Below, in pieces: positions 5,742 to 6,363 of a stretch of DNA of 6,363 bases. How positions within the stretch are numbered: the stretch's first letter is position 1; each line of letters begins with the position of its first letter. The translations under genes and the position numbers were made by a program. The notes under the pieces are model-generated. The model made no database searches and had not been told where the DNA came from. It worked only from the letters and a program-made list of their open reading frames with translations. Source of the DNA: a bacterium (lineage in GTDB: Bacteria > Latescibacterota > Latescibacteria > Latescibacterales > Latescibacteraceae); assembly GCA_021372535.1 (NCBI GenBank), contig JAJFUH010000189.1, forward strand, positions 1 to 6,363, given 5' to 3'.

Positions 5742-5913
5742 TGTTCGCGCCTTCCGTATGGTTATCGCTCATGCCCGCAAATCCGTGTGTTACGGGAACC
5801 CGTGGATCAGACAAGGTGGAAAACCGGTCGATCAATTGACCAGGAGTTATTAAGAGCAACAACCATAACACTTTATGTAAGATATTGTCGATCATGGTGA
5901 TATTGAAATTCAT
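5686..5913 (-). CDS. Possible small membrane protein overlapping the start of paralog B
   Basis: 75 residues. ATG at 5911-5913 follows AAAGGG by two bases, with more purines upstream. Residues 7-28 include a hydrophobic stretch (KVLWLLLLITPGQLI) that could be one membrane helix or a signal sequence; the rest is polar and unlike anything I recognise. The frame runs 56 bases into paralog B in another phase, so its last third is simply the shadow of B. It may be a coupled leader gene like the one proposed before C, or chance. Nothing else argues for expression. Confidence 0.3.
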   Translation of the reverse strand: MNFNITMIDNILHKVLWLLLLITPGQLIDRFSTLSDPRVPVTHGFAGMSDNHTEGANNVGYFMYIEENRKTGYGE

Positions 5914-5934
5914 GACCCTTTACCCGTTAAAGAA

Positions 5935-5974
5935 GTATCCGCTGATGAACTCGTGTTGTCTCATCAGCGGATAC
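5935..5974 (-). terminator. Strong 14-bp hairpin, possible terminator or attenuator
   Basis: GTATCCGCTGATGA (5935-5948) is the exact reverse complement of 5961-5974, with a 12-base loop. On the minus strand it is followed by TTCTTTAA, a weak T tract; on the plus strand by CAGGAGG. It could end transcripts coming from paralog A or act as a switch ahead of paralog B, whose start is about 190 bases further on. Confidence 0.5.
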
Positions 5975-6131
5975 CAGGAGGTAGGTAGTAAAGCTGGTTC
6001 TTGAGCAGTGTACACTGTGCCAGCCCGGCGTTACTGATTTCCGGGCTGTCGCGGGTAATTCACCCGGGGGATGCTCTGCTCGGCTGCACCCCCTCGGGTT
6101 TTGAAACAGGCGCAGGAGTACCACCTGCACC
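5975..6131 (-). ncRNA. Hairpin-rich segment, candidate structured leader RNA
   Basis: In minus-strand order: GGTGCAGG (6131-6124) with CCTGCGCC (6116-6109); a 13-pair stem made of 6099-6095 plus 6093-6086 with 6074-6062; ACCCG/CGGGT at 6062-6066 and 6052-6056; an 8-pair perfect stem 6048-6041 with 6028-6021; and GCTGG/CCAGC at 6024-6020 and 5997-5993, enclosing the palindrome CAGTGTACACTG (6006-6017). At 6111/6129 and 6071/6089 the plus strand would have C:A mismatches whereas the minus strand has G:U pairs, so the minus strand is the likely RNA. It starts 25 bases after the stop of paralog A and precedes B. I cannot match it to a known riboswitch or RNA class. A 68-codon frame (5927-6133) with a fair ribosome site covers it, but its protein looks like translated structure. 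Confidence 0.42.
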
Positions 6132-6155
6132 ATTATCGTTCCTTCTTCGCAGCCT

Positions 6156-6363
6156 TTATTGAACGGCCGAGAAAAAGTCCATTTTCTGCACCGATATTCC
6201 GCCGACCTGTGTTAATGCAAAGACAACCATGTTCACACCCATCTTGAGCTGGGGTTCGTTATTGGAAAGATCCTTCCACTTGATAGCGTAACCCTTGTCG
6301 GAATAGATTGCAACAAGGCGTTCGCCAAGCCAGACTCCCTCAAGATAGGTAACAGCTTTTGCC
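6156..6363 (-). CDS. C-terminus of a DUF4159 protein, paralog A (partial)
   Basis: The minus strand is open from the window edge (first whole codon ending at 6362) to TAA at 6156-6158, giving 68 residues. They include TYLEGVWLGERLVAIYS, then DKGYAIKW, then LKMGVNMVVFALTQVGGI, the same blocks in the same order as the last 64 or so residues of paralog B (for example LEGVWLGDRLVAIYSNKGYA and LKMGVNMVVFALTQDGGI). It is therefore the fourth member of the array and B's nearest relative here. The HCFF block, the linker and the presumed membrane anchor lie outside the window. It ends 414 bases before B, with the hairpin-rich segment directly downstream. Confidence 0.9.
   Translation of the reverse strand, partial: AKAVTYLEGVWLGERLVAIYSDKGYAIKWKDLSNNEPQLKMGVNMVVFALTQVGGISVQKMDFFSAVQ

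Noticed and set aside
5935-5974. CTGATGA, the core of a hammerhead ribozyme, occurs on both strands.
   Set aside because: It is buried in a perfect 14-bp stem and no matching GAAA core or cleavage-site stem arrangement is present.
6020-6131. Resemblance of GGGTGAATTACCCGCGACAG (minus strand) to the core of a cobalamin riboswitch.
   Set aside because: The B12-box and the conserved CCACTG and other core elements are missing, and the match is explained by simple GC-rich hairpins.
5927-6133. 68-codon minus-strand frame with a fair ribosome site just after paralog A.
   Set aside because: It is composed almost entirely of hairpin arms, and the peptide (Arg, Pro and Ser rich) resembles no protein. 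I keep a small reserve that it could be translated.
1-6363. CRISPR array, integron attC array or prophage att sites.
   Set aside because: No regularly spaced repeats, no cas or integrase-like protein, and the only long repeats are the two mobile-element copies.

Overview
The window looks like a piece of chromosome from an uncultured, mid-GC bacterium of the broad FCB kind (Bacteroidota/Chlorobi/Fibrobacterota and candidate phyla such as Latescibacterota or KSB1). Two things suggest this: the partial gene at the left edge ends in a tail that resembles a type IX-secretion-type C-terminal sorting domain, and the rest of the window is a minus-strand run of membrane-anchored DUF4159 proteins. The phylum is a guess; no rRNA or tRNA is present to fix it.

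Layout from the right edge leftwards, in the direction of most transcription: the C-terminus of DUF4159 paralog A (6156-6363, cut by the window edge); a 414-base spacer holding a dense set of hairpins read best on the minus strand (5935-6131) and possibly a small membrane ORF; paralog B (4485-5741); a 551-base spacer holding a mobile-element copy (4103-4403) and a candidate promoter with a 16-residue leader ORF; paralog C (2503-3933); paralog D (1209-2474), only 28 bases after C; a 156-base AT-rich spacer; a small putative lipoprotein gene (546-1052). A second copy of the mobile element (174-494) lies beyond it. The left edge has the 3' end of a plus-strand gene (1-69) and an 11-bp-stem intrinsic terminator (119-150), so the left end is a convergent junction.

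Putative biology: paralogs B, C and D share one plan, namely a short cytoplasmic N-terminus, a single membrane helix, a variable linker rich in charged residues and proline, then a DUF4159 domain (by family knowledge a glutamine-amidotransferase-like fold without known activity). The partial A shares the C-terminal block. This is a local gene-family expansion whose products should face the periplasm. I cannot assign a reaction. The neighbouring lipoprotein could be a partner in the envelope, but only position suggests this.

The strongest unexpected signals are: (1) the roughly 300-bp element present twice, about 94% identical in its core, each copy flanked by a 12-13 bp direct repeat that looks like a target-site duplication; (2) the tandem DUF4159 array; (3) the hairpin cluster between A and B, where two C:A mismatches on the plus strand become G:U pairs on the minus strand and several stems exclude each other.
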